Positions 48,527-57,727 of a DNA stretch of 64,000 nucleotides are shown one piece after another (position 1 is the stretch's first letter; every line of letters starts with the position of its first letter). Position numbers and translations under genes: made by a program. Origin of the DNA: Roseomonas acroporae (GTDB lineage: Bacteria; Pseudomonadota; Alphaproteobacteria; Acetobacterales; Acetobacteraceae); assembly GCF_023223525.1 (NCBI RefSeq), contig NZ_JALPRX010000022.1, positions 61,157-125,156 of the forward strand, written 5' to 3'. Under the pieces are notes generated by a model. It saw nothing but the letters and a program-made list of their open reading frames with translations. It searched no databases and was not told the origin of the DNA.

Positions 48527-50422
48527 CCGCCCCGCCGGTCCCAGCGTCTCGCCCAGTTCCGTCAGGATCGCCGGGTCGTCGATGGTGGGCGGCACGTTGT
48601 AGCGGTCGCCATCCGCGATGGCGCGGATGGTGGCGCGCAGGATCTTGCCCGAGCGCGTCTTGGGCAGCCGCTCCACCACCCGCGCCTCGCGGAAGGCGGC
48701 CACCGGCCCGATGCGCTCGCGCACCAGCGCCACCAGCTCGCGCACGATCTCGCTCTCCGGCCGCGCCACGCCCGACTTCAGCACCACGAGGCCGAGCGGC
48801 GCCTGCCCCTTCAGCATGTCCTTCACGCCCACCACGGCGCATTCGGCGACGTCCGGGTGGCTCGCCAGCACCTCCTCCATCGCGCCGGTGGAGAGCCGGT
48901 GGCCGGCGACGTTGATGATGTCGTCGGTGCGGCTCATCACCCAGACGTAGCCTTCCGCGTCCACCATCCCGGCGTCGCTGGTGTTGTACCAGCCGGGGAA
49001 GGCTTCGAGGTACGCCGCGCGGAAACGGTCGTCGGCCTGCCAGAGCGTCGGCAGGCAGGAGGGCGGCAGCGGCAGGCGGATCGCCAGCGTGCCGATCTGC
49101 CCCGGCGCCACGGGCTGCCCCGCCTCGTCCAGCGCCGCGACGTGATAGCCCGGCGCCGGCTTGCCGCCCGAGCCGGGGCGCGACGGGAACAGGCCGAGGC
49201 CGCGGAAATTGCCGGTGATGGTCCAGCCCGTCTCGGTCTGCCACCAGTGGTCGATGACCGGCTTGCCGAGCAGCCGCTCCGCCCACACCGCCGTGTCCGG
49301 GTCGCAGCGCTCGCCGGCCAGGAACAGCGCGGCGAGGTTCGAGAGGTCGTACCGCGCCGGCAGCTCGCCGCGCGGGTCCTCCTTCTTGATCGCGCGCATC
49401 GCGGTCGGCGCCGTGAACAGCACGCGCGCCCGGTGGTCGGCGCAGACGCGCCAGAAGGTGCCGGCATCCGGCGTGCCCACGGGCTTGCCCTCGAACAGCA
49501 CCGAGGTGCAGCCCGCCAGCAGCGGCGCGTAGACGATGTAGGAATGCCCGACCACCCAGCCCACGTCGGAGGCGGTGAACATCACCTCGCCGGGCGAGAG
49601 GCCGTAGACCATCGACATCGAGTGGTGCAGCGCGACGGCGTGCCCGCCCGTGTCGCGCACGATGCCCTTGGGCTTGCCGGTCGTGCCGGAGGTGTAGAGG
49701 ATGTAGAGCGGATCGGTGGCCGCCACCGTCACGCAGGGGTGCGGCGCGGCCGCCGCCTCGGCCGCCAGGAAGTCGTGGTCGCGGCCCGGCACCAGCTCGG
49801 CCACGGCCTGCGGCCGCTGCAGGATCAGGCAGGCATCCGGCTTGTGCGGCGAAAGCTCGATCGCCGCGTCCAGCATCGGCTTGTAGGCGACGACGCGCCC
49901 CGGCTCCAGCCCGCAGGAGGCGGCCACCACGACGCGCGGCTTCGCGTCGGCGATGCGCGCCGCCAGCTCGGGCGCCGCGAAGCCGCCGAACACCACGGAA
50001 TGCACGGCGCCGAGCCGCGCGCAGGCGAGCATCGCGACCGCCGCCTCCGGCACCATCGGCATGTAGACCACCACGCGGTCCCCGGCCCCGACGCCGAGCG
50101 CCGCCAGCGCCCCGGCGACCCGTTCCACGCGTGCGAGCAGCGCCGCGTAGGTGAGGGTGGTGCAGGTGCCGGTCATCGGGCTGTCGTGGATGATCGCCGC
50201 CTGCCCGCCGCGCCCGGCGGCGACGTGCCGGTCCAGCGCGTTGTGGCAGAGGCTCAGCCGCCCGTCCGGGAACCAGCGCCCGTAGGCGCCGAGTTCCGGC
50301 GCAAGGATCCGCGCCGGTTCGCGCTCCCAGTCGATGCCCCTCGCCGCCGCCGCCCAGTACGCCTCCGGGTCGCGCCGCCAGGCCGCATAGGCCGCGTCGT
50401 AACTCTCCGCCCCGCCGTCCAT
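48524..50422 (-). CDS. prpE: Propionyl-CoA synthetase PrpE (acyl-CoA synthetase)
   Basis: A 632-residue AMP-forming synthetase. ATP-binding YTSGTTGKPKGIVRDTGG, WWQTETGWTITGNF, YNTSDAGMVDAEGYVWVMSR and the C-terminal acetylatable LPKTRSGKILR are all present. Features such as YDAAYAAWRRDPEAYW and ASCGLEPGRVVAYKPMLD fit PrpE rather than acetyl-CoA synthetase. It activates propionate (and perhaps acetate). GGAGGGAACG precedes ATG 50422. The methylcitrate cycle genes are not in the window. Confidence 0.88.
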   Translation of the reverse strand: MDGGAESYDAAYAAWRRDPEAYWAAAARGIDWEREPARILAPELGAYGRWFPDGRLSLCHNALDRHVAAGRGGQAAIIHDSPMTGTCTTLTYAALLARVERVAGALAALGVGAGDRVVVYMPMVPEAAVAMLACARLGAVHSVVFGGFAAPELAARIADAKPRVVVAASCGLEPGRVVAYKPMLDAAIELSPHKPDACLILQRPQAVAELVPGRDHDFLAAEAAAAPHPCVTVAATDPLYILYTSGTTGKPKGIVRDTGGHAVALHHSMSMVYGLSPGEVMFTASDVGWVVGHSYIVYAPLLAGCTSVLFEGKPVGTPDAGTFWRVCADHRARVLFTAPTAMRAIKKEDPRGELPARYDLSNLAALFLAGERCDPDTAVWAERLLGKPVIDHWWQTETGWTITGNFRGLGLFPSRPGSGGKPAPGYHVAALDEAGQPVAPGQIGTLAIRLPLPPSCLPTLWQADDRFRAAYLEAFPGWYNTSDAGMVDAEGYVWVMSRTDDIINVAGHRLSTGAMEEVLASHPDVAECAVVGVKDMLKGQAPLGLVVLKSGVARPESEIVRELVALVRERIGPVAAFREARVVERLPKTRSGKILRATIRAIADGDRYNVPPTIDDPAILTELGETLGPAGR

Positions 50423-50643
50423 CGTTCCCTCCCCGCAAAGGCGGCAGGGTCGCCCGCCGGACCCGTGCGACGCAATCCCGGCCTGCCGCTGCCGGCGACG
50501 GTAGGCGCGGCCGGGCATGCGTCGCCCTCTGAAGCGCTTCAGCGCCGCGGGCCGCCCGCCGGGCCCCAATGGCGTCGTCGGCGGAGACGGATCGGGCCGC
50601 CGGCCATCGCCCCGCCTCCCGTTCCCCCGAAGGAGACCGAGCC

Positions 50644-50958
50644 ATGTCCGCCACCCTCGCCGATTTCCCCGCCATGCGGTCCCGCCTGCGCCGTGCCGCC
50701 GTCGTCGCCGGCCTCACCGCCGCCGCGCTGTGCGGCCTGGCCGCCACGCAGTCCGCCGGCGCCGCCATGCCGGTGCCGGCCTCCGCCGCCCCCGCGGTGG
50801 GCGAGGCGCAGCCGGTGCAGTACTACGTCTACCGCTACTACGGGCCGCGCTACTACGTGTACCGCCCGCGCACCTACTACGTGCGCCCGCAGGTCTACGT
50901 GCCGCGGCCCTACTACCGCCCCTACGCCTACGCGTACCGGCCCTTCTATCCCTACTGA
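50644..50958 (+). CDS. Tyr/Pro-rich exported small protein
   Basis: A 104-residue product: long signal (RLRRAAVVAGLTAAALCGLA, cleavage near SAGA-A) and a C-terminal 50 residues made almost only of Tyr, Arg, Pro and Val (YYVYRYYGPRYYVYRPRTYY and similar), 19 or so tyrosines in all. AAGGAGA precedes ATG 50644. Repetitive Tyr-Arg sequence suggests a cell-surface or matrix-associated, possibly cross-linking or RNA/glycan-binding role; this is speculative. Confidence 0.7.
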   Translation: MSATLADFPAMRSRLRRAAVVAGLTAAALCGLAATQSAGAAMPVPASAAPAVGEAQPVQYYVYRYYGPRYYVYRPRTYYVRPQVYVPRPYYRPYAYAYRPFYPY

Positions 50959-50976
50959 GCGGCGCCCCTGCCGAGC

Positions 50977-51078
50977 GACCTCTGGCCGGGCGCCCGGCCG
51001 GACGATCTCCCGGGCGCCCTGCGGTTCGATCTCCGGGGCGTCCTGCGGGACGCATTCTCCGCGGCGCCCTGCGGGCGA
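50977..51078. repeat. Four imperfect tandem copies of a unit of about 25 bp
   Basis: Units begin CGACCTCTGG (50977), CGATCTCCCG (51003), CGATCTCCGG (51027) and CATTCTCCGC (51053), the last three sharing a CCTGCGG end. They lie in the 287-bp gap before the Bug-type gene; nothing else was recognised there. Confidence 0.6.
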
Positions 51079-51245
51079 CACGGGCGCGGCCCGCCGCGCG
51101 CGGGAACGCCCCGAGGCCCCGCCGCCCGTCGGAACGGGCCGCCGGCACGGGACCGGATCGGGCGTTGACACCCCCGGATCGAGGGCCTGTAAAGGCGTGG
51201 CAATGAAGGGCGTCGCAGCGCGCGCCACACACCGGGAACCGTCCG

Positions 51246-52355
51246 TTGGCCGCCTCGTCGCCGCGCCTGCCACGCCGTCACCTCGTCGCCGCCCTGTCCG
51301 CCACCCTGCCGGTGTCGCTGCTCGCCCGGGCGGCGCCGGCCCGGGAAGCCGCTGCCGGCTGCCCCGACTCCAACTGCGCCGCCTCCAATCGTGCCGACCC
51401 TGCCCGCCTCGACTCCGGCAGCGTCGACCGGAGCGCCCCCGGCGCCGCGCCCGACCGCGCCTGGCCCACGCGCCCCGTCACCCTGACCATCGGCTACGCC
51501 CCGGGCGGCCTCACCGACGTGATGGTGCGCCTGATCGCCGAGCGTCTGTCGCGCGAGCTCGGCCAGCCCGTCGTGGTGGAGAACCGCACCGGCGCCGCCA
51601 CGGCGCTCGCCAACACCGCCGTCGCCAACGCCAGGCCGGACGGGCAGACCCTGCTGATCGGCACCAACAGCCTCGCCATCAACCTCGCGCTGACGCCCGG
51701 CGCCACGCCGCGCGATCCGCTGCGCGAGCTCGTGCCGGTCCGCGAGGTCTACCACACGCCCTTCCTGCTCCTCGTGCACCGCGACATCCCCGCCCGCACC
51801 CTGCCAGGGCTGATCGAGGCGGCGCGCCGCGCCCCGGACGCGATCGACTACGGCTCCTCCGGCTCCGGCTCGGTGAACCACCTGCTGACGGCGCTGCTGC
51901 TCCAGCGCGCCGGCGCGCGGATGAACCACGTCCCCTACCGGGGCGCCGCGCCGGCGCTGCTCGACCTGCGCGCCGGCCGCATCGGCGTGTTCTACGCCAC
52001 GCCGCTGGACGCGCGGCCGCTGCTGGCCGAGGGCTCGGCGCGCGCCGTCGCCATCTCCTCGCCCGAGCGCCTCGATTCGCTGCCCGACGTGCCCTCCGTC
52101 GCCGAGACGCATCCCGGCTGCGAGGGCGTGCTGTGGCAGGGGCTGTTCGCGCCGCCCGGCACGCCGGCGCCGGTGCTGGCGCGGCTCGACGAGGCGGTGC
52201 GCTTGGTGCTCGCCCAGCCCGACCTCGCCGCGCGCGTCGCCTCGGAAGGCGTGGTGCTGATGCGCGGCGACGCGGACGCGCTGCGCGAGCGCCTGCGCGG
52301 CGACATCGCGCTCTGGGCGCGCGTGGTGCGCGACGCCGGCATCCAGCCCGGCTGA
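51246..52355 (+). CDS. Bug-type TTT family substrate-binding protein (copy 1)
   Basis: A 369-residue periplasmic protein. A twin-Arg-like signal (SPRLPRRHLVAALSATLPVS) and an unusual Asp/Ser/Cys-containing linker (about 35 residues, two Cys) precede the Bug fold: WPTRPVTLTIGYAPGGLTDV, GQPVVVENRTGAATALANTA, GTNSLAINLALTPGA, MNHVPYRGAAPALLDLRAG. It captures a small carboxylate. No TctA/TctB membrane genes are present, as is common for orphan Bug proteins. TTG 51246 is the only start in frame and lacks a good ribosome binding site. A CoA-transferase gene follows 39 bp later. Confidence 0.85.
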   Translation: MAASSPRLPRRHLVAALSATLPVSLLARAAPAREAAAGCPDSNCAASNRADPARLDSGSVDRSAPGAAPDRAWPTRPVTLTIGYAPGGLTDVMVRLIAERLSRELGQPVVVENRTGAATALANTAVANARPDGQTLLIGTNSLAINLALTPGATPRDPLRELVPVREVYHTPFLLLVHRDIPARTLPGLIEAARRAPDAIDYGSSGSGSVNHLLTALLLQRAGARMNHVPYRGAAPALLDLRAGRIGVFYATPLDARPLLAEGSARAVAISSPERLDSLPDVPSVAETHPGCEGVLWQGLFAPPGTPAPVLARLDEAVRLVLAQPDLAARVASEGVVLMRGDADALRERLRGDIALWARVVRDAGIQPG

Positions 52356-52394
52356 ACCGAACGCATTTCCGACAACGGCAGCGAGGATCGAGGC

Positions 52395-53585
52395 ATGAAC
52401 GCGACGTCGGCAGGGCAGGCAACGGGCGGCGCCGATCCCGCGACGCGGCCGCTGGCAGGGGTGCGCGTCGTCGAGGTGGGCCAGGCGCTGGCCGGGCCGC
52501 TCGCCGGCGTCATCATGGCCAATCTCGGCGCCGACGTGATCAAGGTGGAGAAGCCGGACGGCGGCGACGACGCGCGCGCCTGGGGCCCGCCCTTCCACGG
52601 CGACACCTCGCTCTACTTCCACGGCCAGAACCGCGACAAGCGCTCGGTCACGCTCGACATCAAGGACCCCGGCGACGTCGAGCTGCTGCACAGGCTGTGC
52701 GAGGACGCCGACATCCTGATCCAGAACCTGCGCCCCGGCGTGGTGGAGGATCTCGGGATCGGGCCGGAGGCGATGCTCGCGCGCCACCCGCGCCTCGTCT
52801 ACTGCTCGATCTGGGCCTTCGGCTACCAGGGGCCGATGCGCATGAAGCCGGGCTTCGACCCGCTGCTCCAGGCCTTCGGCGCGATGATGTCGCTCACCGG
52901 CCGGCCCGACGACCCGCCCACCTTCTGCGGCGCCTCGATCAACGACAAGGCGACCGGCCTGTTCACCGTGGTGGGCGCCCTGGCCGCGCTGCGCCACCGC
53001 GACCGCACCGGCCAGGGCAGCATCGTCGACACCTCGCTGCTGGAGATCGCCTCCTTCTGGGTGGAAGGCCAGATCAACGGCTACCTCGCCGACGGGGTGG
53101 TGCCGAAGCGCCACGGCACGGCGGCGGCCGTCATCACCCCCTACCAGTCCTTCGAGACGGCCGACCGTCCGATGGTGATCGCCGCCGCCAACAACCGCCA
53201 CTTCGCGCGCCTGGCCGAGGTGATGGGCCACGCCGAATGGGCCGCCGACCCGCGCTTCGACACGCCGCGCCACCGCGTGCAGAACCGGCCGGCGCTGATC
53301 GCGCTGATGCGCCCCGTGCTGCTGACCAGGCCGCGCGCCGAGTGGATCGACGCGCTGGAGCGCGTCGGCGTGCCCTCGGCGCCCGTGAACGACGTGGCCG
53401 AGCTGGTGGCGAGCGAGCAGTTCAAGGCGGTGGAGATCGTCGAGACCCTGCCGGACAACGGGTTGAAGGTCATCGGCGTGCCGCTCTCCTTCAACCGGCA
53501 GCGGCCGCTCTCGAAGCGCGGCGCGCCGTCGCTCGGCGAGCACAACGAGGAGCTGCTGGGCCGGCCGGCGCCGAAGGCGGGCTGA
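52395..53585 (+). CDS. Class III CoA-transferase (CaiB/BaiF family)
   Basis: A 396-residue enzyme. GVRVVEVGQALAGPLAGVIM, LGADVIKVEKPDGGDDAR, NRDKRSVTLDIKDPGDVELL and NLRPGVVEDLGIGPE are family hallmarks; the nucleophile Asp position lies in SINDKATGLFTVVGALAALRH-like context (residues about 175-195). It moves CoA between carboxylic acids. Paired with a Bug binding protein in a probable operon, it may activate the acid that protein delivers. ATG 52395; the acceptor is unknown. Confidence 0.9.
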   Translation: MNATSAGQATGGADPATRPLAGVRVVEVGQALAGPLAGVIMANLGADVIKVEKPDGGDDARAWGPPFHGDTSLYFHGQNRDKRSVTLDIKDPGDVELLHRLCEDADILIQNLRPGVVEDLGIGPEAMLARHPRLVYCSIWAFGYQGPMRMKPGFDPLLQAFGAMMSLTGRPDDPPTFCGASINDKATGLFTVVGALAALRHRDRTGQGSIVDTSLLEIASFWVEGQINGYLADGVVPKRHGTAAAVITPYQSFETADRPMVIAAANNRHFARLAEVMGHAEWAADPRFDTPRHRVQNRPALIALMRPVLLTRPRAEWIDALERVGVPSAPVNDVAELVASEQFKAVEIVETLPDNGLKVIGVPLSFNRQRPLSKRGAPSLGEHNEELLGRPAPKAG

Positions 53586-53675
53586 GCCCCGGGCGGGGGG
53601 CCGCGTCCCCGCCGCCGCTCCCGGCGGCAGGGATGGGCGGCAGGAATGGGCGGAAGGGCCGGGGGCGGGCGGCGC

Positions 53676-54764
53676 TCAGTCCGCCGCCTCCTCCGACTTC
53701 CGGTTGGTGAACCGCGCGTTGCCGAGCCCCGTGCCGATGGTCAGCACGCCCCAGCGCCGCACGTCCCGCATGAAGGGCGCCTCGCTCAGCCCCTGCACCA
53801 CGGCGTCGTTGTGCATCAGCGCCACCGTGTCGTGCCCGTCCATCTCCGGGATCGCCTCGCGCAGCGTCTCGCACAGGTTGAACCGGCTGCTCTCCCAGTT
53901 GCCGCCCGGCAGGTTCTGCCCGCCGCGCTCGATCGCGCCGTCCGCCCCGATCAGGCCGGGGCAGCCGATGCCGATGAAGGGCGCCAGCCGCAGCTTCTCC
54001 TTCGCCGCGTGCTTCATCAGCCCGCGCAGCATCTCCACCAGCCGCTCCACCGCCTCCGTGCGGCTCGGCCTGTCGTCGCGGTGCTTCCACAGCACCGCCT
54101 CCTCGACGCAGGCCGCGGCGAGGTCGGGCGACTTCTTCAGGTTCAGCTTGACGATGCCCGCGCGCATGTTGGTGCCGCCGATGTCCACGCCGAGGATCGC
54201 GCCGTGGCCGGCGAACAGCCAGCTCGGCGCCAGGTGCGCCGTGCCGATCAGCCCCGCCTCGTCCGGATGGTGGCGGATCGGCATCAGCGAGATGTCGTGC
54301 CCGCCCGCGCGCAGCAGCACGGCGGCGCGGCCGATCGCCAGCTCGCCGACGCGGCTGTCGCGCAGGCCGCCGCCCACCACGATCCGCTCCGTGCCGCGCC
54401 AGGACTTCAGCTTCAGCAGGCGCTGCGCGACGGTGACGAATTCCTGCGCGAATTCCTCGATCGCGCCGTGCACCAGCCCGGCCGCCTCGGGGGCGCCCTC
54501 CGCCAGCACCGCGTCGAGCTTCCTCTTGCTGATCTCGCGGCTATCCTCGTCACCGAGCGGGTCCTCGCCCAGCCTGCGCAGCTTCTCCCGCCACTCCTCC
54601 AGGATGGTGCGGAAGGCGCGGTTGCTGGCGCGGTCGCCGATGAAGCCCTCCTCGTCGCGCAGCTCGGCGTTGTAGTCGTCGATCGTGACCGGTGGCAGGC
54701 TGGCGGCGCCGTGCCGCAGCAACCCCGCCTCCGAGGCCGTCGCTTCCCTGTCCCGATCCGGCAT
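53676..54764 (-). CDS. ROK-like sugar kinase/regulator fold, circularly permuted
   Basis: A 362-residue protein carrying ROK motifs in the wrong order. The usual C-terminal part comes first: RIVVGGG at 127-133 and DEAGLIGTAHL at 168-178. The N-terminal phosphate motif follows, VDIGGTNMRAGIV at 193-205, then GIGCPG at 265-270, NLPGGNW, HNDAVVQGLSE at 318-328 and finally GTGLG at 344-348, close to the C-terminus. The zinc motif CxCGxxGCxE of typical ROK proteins is absent. It may be a glucokinase-like enzyme. ATG 54764 has GGGAG 8 bases before it; TTG 54791 is an alternative. Confidence 0.75.
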   Translation of the reverse strand: MPDRDREATASEAGLLRHGAASLPPVTIDDYNAELRDEEGFIGDRASNRAFRTILEEWREKLRRLGEDPLGDEDSREISKRKLDAVLAEGAPEAAGLVHGAIEEFAQEFVTVAQRLLKLKSWRGTERIVVGGGLRDSRVGELAIGRAAVLLRAGGHDISLMPIRHHPDEAGLIGTAHLAPSWLFAGHGAILGVDIGGTNMRAGIVKLNLKKSPDLAAACVEEAVLWKHRDDRPSRTEAVERLVEMLRGLMKHAAKEKLRLAPFIGIGCPGLIGADGAIERGGQNLPGGNWESSRFNLCETLREAIPEMDGHDTVALMHNDAVVQGLSEAPFMRDVRRWGVLTIGTGLGNARFTNRKSEEAAD

Positions 54765-54849
54765 CGCGTCGCTCCCGTTCCCGCGTGGCAACGCCGCAGC
54801 CGGTCCGTCGTTCGCCTCCCGCCGTCCCGGACCGCCGATCCGGGGCGTC

Positions 54850-56847
54850 TCAGCGGCGGCTGCCGCGCCGCGCCGGCGTCCGGCCGGTGGCGCCGGCCGG
54901 CTGCTGCGCCCGCCGCAGCTGCCGGGCGCAGTCGTCGTCGTCGCCGACGCCGAACTGGATGGTCGGCAGCAGCGCCAGCGGGGCCGCCAGGAGGCCGAGC
55001 CCGGCCGCGGCGCCCCCGCGCACGGCCGCCTCGGCGCCGGGCATGATGCTCGGGTCCTTGAATGTGCCGCCCAGCTCGATCGGGCCGGGCAGCGAGCCGA
55101 CCGTGAAGTGCTTGGCGTCCGTCCGCAGCTCGTAGTTGATCCGCTCCTGGCCGAGATCGATGCTGCCGCGCCCGGTCAGCCGGTGGTCCTCGGTCTCCAG
55201 CAGCAGGGTGCGCGTCTGCAGCACGCCCCGCTGCAGCGCGAAATCCGCCACCATGCACTCGACCCGCGAGCGCGTCGGGATGCCGAGCGCCGAGAGGATG
55301 GCGCTGCCGAAGCGCAGGCCCGACAGGTCGAGCAGCAGCGAGGACAGGTCGCCGCCCGCCATGGTCATGGTGAGGCCGCCATTGCCGCGCCCGAGCATCT
55401 GGCCGAGCGAGTTGCCGGTCGTGTCGATCCGCGCCGTGCCGCTGATCGTCCCCGCGCCGCCGAACACGCCGGTCGCGCGCATCAGCCGGCCGACGTCGAG
55501 GCGGCGCAGCTGCACCTCGCCCTGGGTGCGGAACACGTCGTTCGCGCCCGGCTCCAGGCTGAAGGTGCCGGTCATCGCCCCCTGGCCGACCGAGAAGCTG
55601 ACCGGGTGCACCCGGATCGCCCCGTCCACCAGGTCGAGGTTCGCCGCGATGTTGTCGAACGGCACGTTCTCGCCGCGTATGCTGGCCGCGCGGTACCGCA
55701 GGTGGACGTCGGCGGCGCGGAATTTCGGCAGGTTGATCGGCGTGTCCGGCAGCAGGCGCGGGCTCGCCTCGGCGCGCGCCACCTGCTGGCGCTGCTGCGC
55801 CGTCTGGCCCGGCGTCGTGACGCGTCCCGGCTCGCTGCCGATGAAGCCGCCGAGATCGGCGAGGTCGACGCGGTTGGAGCGCAGATCCGCCGTCACGTCC
55901 GGCCGCTCGCCCGCCGTGCTCACCGTGATGGTGCCGGCGAGGTCGCTGCTGCCGAGCCGCCCCTCGAAGTCGGTGAAGCGCACCCGTCCCTCGGCGTAGT
56001 CGAGCCGGCCGGCGATGCGGTAGGGCGGCGTCTTCGGGATCGGCACGCCGGTCAGCGGCAGCAGCAGCCCCATGTCGGGCCCGCTCAGCTCCAGCCGCAG
56101 CCTGGCGCCGCGGAAGGCGAGCGGGTCCTCCAGCGTGCCCTCCAGCGAGACCCGGGTCGGCCCGTTGGCGAGCTGCATCTGCACCGGCCAGGGCCTTTCC
56201 GCGTCGCGCAGCGAGAGCAGCGCCCCGCCGACCAGACGGCCGGTGATCGGCTGCGCCGCGTAGGTGCCGCGCGCCTCGGCGACGATCTGCGCCTCGCGGC
56301 CCGGCTCCTGCCGCGTGTTCATCGTCACGTTGAAATCGGAGCGCATGCCGGCCAGCGCCACGTGCGCCCGCCCGTCGTTGATGACGAGGTCGCCGATCTG
56401 CGGCCCCGGTGCCGGCTGCTGGCCGGCGGGTGCCGGCTCGGCCGGGGCGGAGGCGAAGGGGAAGGTGTAGTTGTTCCGGCCCTGCGCGTCCGCCAGCACC
56501 TCGAGGCGCGGCTTCTCGACCTCGATGCGCGGGATGACGATGCTGCGGTCGCGCCAGAACGCCATGACGTCGAGGCGCACCGTCAGCCGCTCCGCCTGCG
56601 CGAAGGGCGGCTCGGCGGGGAAGCCCTCGGGATTGTCCACCCGCACCCCGTCGGCGGAGACCTCGGTGACGCGCCCGGGGCTGACGTGCAGGTGCTGGAT
56701 GTGCACGGGCCGGCCGAGCTGGGCCGAGGCCCGCGATTCGACGATCGGGATCAGCCAGTCCCAGCGGAACAGCAGCGCCAGCACCAGGAGTGCCAGCAGC
56801 GGTACGCCGACCCAGCCGAGCCAGCGTGGCAGGCGCGGTCCGGGCAT
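54850..56847 (-). CDS. AsmA family protein
   Basis: A 665-residue envelope protein: one N-terminal membrane anchor (LGWVGVPLLALLVLALLF) followed by a long beta-rich periplasmic region. ASAQLGRPVHIQHLHV, LGSSDLAGTITVSTAGERPD and LPDTPINLPKFRAADVHLRY belong to the AsmA N-terminal and core regions, with the C-terminal TGRGSIDLGQERINYEL of AsmA_2. Family members are thought to bridge inner and outer membranes in lipid traffic. GGGGAGAGG precedes ATG 56847. Confidence 0.88.
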   Translation of the reverse strand: MPGPRLPRWLGWVGVPLLALLVLALLFRWDWLIPIVESRASAQLGRPVHIQHLHVSPGRVTEVSADGVRVDNPEGFPAEPPFAQAERLTVRLDVMAFWRDRSIVIPRIEVEKPRLEVLADAQGRNNYTFPFASAPAEPAPAGQQPAPGPQIGDLVINDGRAHVALAGMRSDFNVTMNTRQEPGREAQIVAEARGTYAAQPITGRLVGGALLSLRDAERPWPVQMQLANGPTRVSLEGTLEDPLAFRGARLRLELSGPDMGLLLPLTGVPIPKTPPYRIAGRLDYAEGRVRFTDFEGRLGSSDLAGTITVSTAGERPDVTADLRSNRVDLADLGGFIGSEPGRVTTPGQTAQQRQQVARAEASPRLLPDTPINLPKFRAADVHLRYRAASIRGENVPFDNIAANLDLVDGAIRVHPVSFSVGQGAMTGTFSLEPGANDVFRTQGEVQLRRLDVGRLMRATGVFGGAGTISGTARIDTTGNSLGQMLGRGNGGLTMTMAGGDLSSLLLDLSGLRFGSAILSALGIPTRSRVECMVADFALQRGVLQTRTLLLETEDHRLTGRGSIDLGQERINYELRTDAKHFTVGSLPGPIELGGTFKDPSIMPGAEAAVRGGAAAGLGLLAAPLALLPTIQFGVGDDDDCARQLRRAQQPAGATGRTPARRGSRR

Positions 56848-56921
56848 CGTCCTCTCCCCGCCATGGCGGCCCGGCATGGCGCCGGTAGCCTTCGGGGATG
56901 TCTACGCCCCAGCATCGCCAT

Positions 56922-56986
56922 GGTTCGCGCCGTCACCGGCGACGGTTCGCGCCGTCACCGGCGCGGTTCGCGCCGGCAGCGGCGAC
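56922..56986. repeat. Three tandem copies of a 22-bp unit upstream of the AsmA gene
   Basis: GGTTCGCGCCGTCACCGGCG plus two bases is repeated at 56922, 56944 and 56965, the third with changes, in the 237-bp gap between the AsmA gene and the next small gene. Confidence 0.8.
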
Positions 56987-57084
56987 GGGGTGCCGGCCTC
57001 GGGCGCCGGGGCGGACCTCCCGCCTGCCGCGGGACGCCGCCCCGGAGGCGGCGCGGCACCGGGGAGGGCGGGACGGGGCGGCGC

Positions 57085-57654
57085 TCAGCGGCCCGGCTTG
57101 GTCGGCAGCGGCATGCCCTGCGATGGTCCCTGGGGTTGCCCCTGGGGCTGCCCCTGAAGCTGCCCCTGGGGCGGCGCGTAGGGCTGCGGCGCGCCGCCCG
57201 GCGCCCCGCCGGCCCGCAGCGCGCCGCTGATGCGGCTGACCATCGCGCGGTGGTCCTCCACCTGCCGGCCGTTCCAGGCGATGCTGATGGCCTGCCGCTG
57301 CGGGATGCAGGTCACGATGAAGAAGTCGCCCGCCTTGCCGGCGACCACCGCGTTCTCGTTGGGCCCGATCTCGTCGACGACGTAGCCGCCCTGGCGCAGC
57401 AGGCCGGCCACGGTCTGCAGACAGGTTCCGAGATCGGCGTTGGACGCGAACCAGAGCCACCCGGCGGCGCCCTGGTAGCCGCGCTGCTGCGCCTGCGCGG
57501 GAACGGCGGAGGCCCCGGCCAGCAGGGCGAGCAGCGCCAGCGCGATCCGGCAGGCGGCCACCCGTCCACCCGCCGGGCGGCCCCGCGCCCGGCTGCCCTC
57601 CGTCCCCCTGCCCATGGCTCCCGTGGCGGCCGGCGGCCTGGCACGCTCGGACAT
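57085..57654 (-). CDS. Exported protein with Gln/Pro/Gly-rich tail, uncharacterised
   Basis: A 189-residue product from ATG 57654, preceded by AGGGAG. A long N-region leads into the signal CRIALALLALLAGASAVPAQA; the mature part has two Cys (LGTCLQTV, IVTCIPQ), a folded core of about 85 residues (AGLLRQGGYVVDEIGPNENA, VAGKAGDFFIVTCIPQRQAI) and a C-terminal tail of QGQP repeats encoded by a 12-bp-periodic sequence. No family recognised. Confidence 0.65.
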   Translation of the reverse strand: MSERARPPAATGAMGRGTEGSRARGRPAGGRVAACRIALALLALLAGASAVPAQAQQRGYQGAAGWLWFASNADLGTCLQTVAGLLRQGGYVVDEIGPNENAVVAGKAGDFFIVTCIPQRQAISIAWNGRQVEDHRAMVSRISGALRAGGAPGGAPQPYAPPQGQLQGQPQGQPQGPSQGMPLPTKPGR

Positions 57655-57727
57655 GCGGATCTCCCTGGCTTCCTGCTTCGCGTTCCGGCCGGTCCCGCCC
57701 TGCCGCGGCGGGGATGGCGGGCAGGGG

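Noticed and set aside
48524..50422. Acetyl-CoA synthetase (Acs) instead of PrpE
   Set aside because: N-terminal and mid-domain motifs (YDAAYAAWRRDPEAYW, ASCGLEPGRVVAYKP) fit PrpE better.
45606..50768. A 1720-codon open frame on the minus strand, and a similar 1736-codon frame on the plus strand at 48500-53710
   Set aside because: They overlap recognised genes in other frames, and their products are Arg/Pro/Ala low-complexity sequence. Long shadow frames are expected at this GC content.
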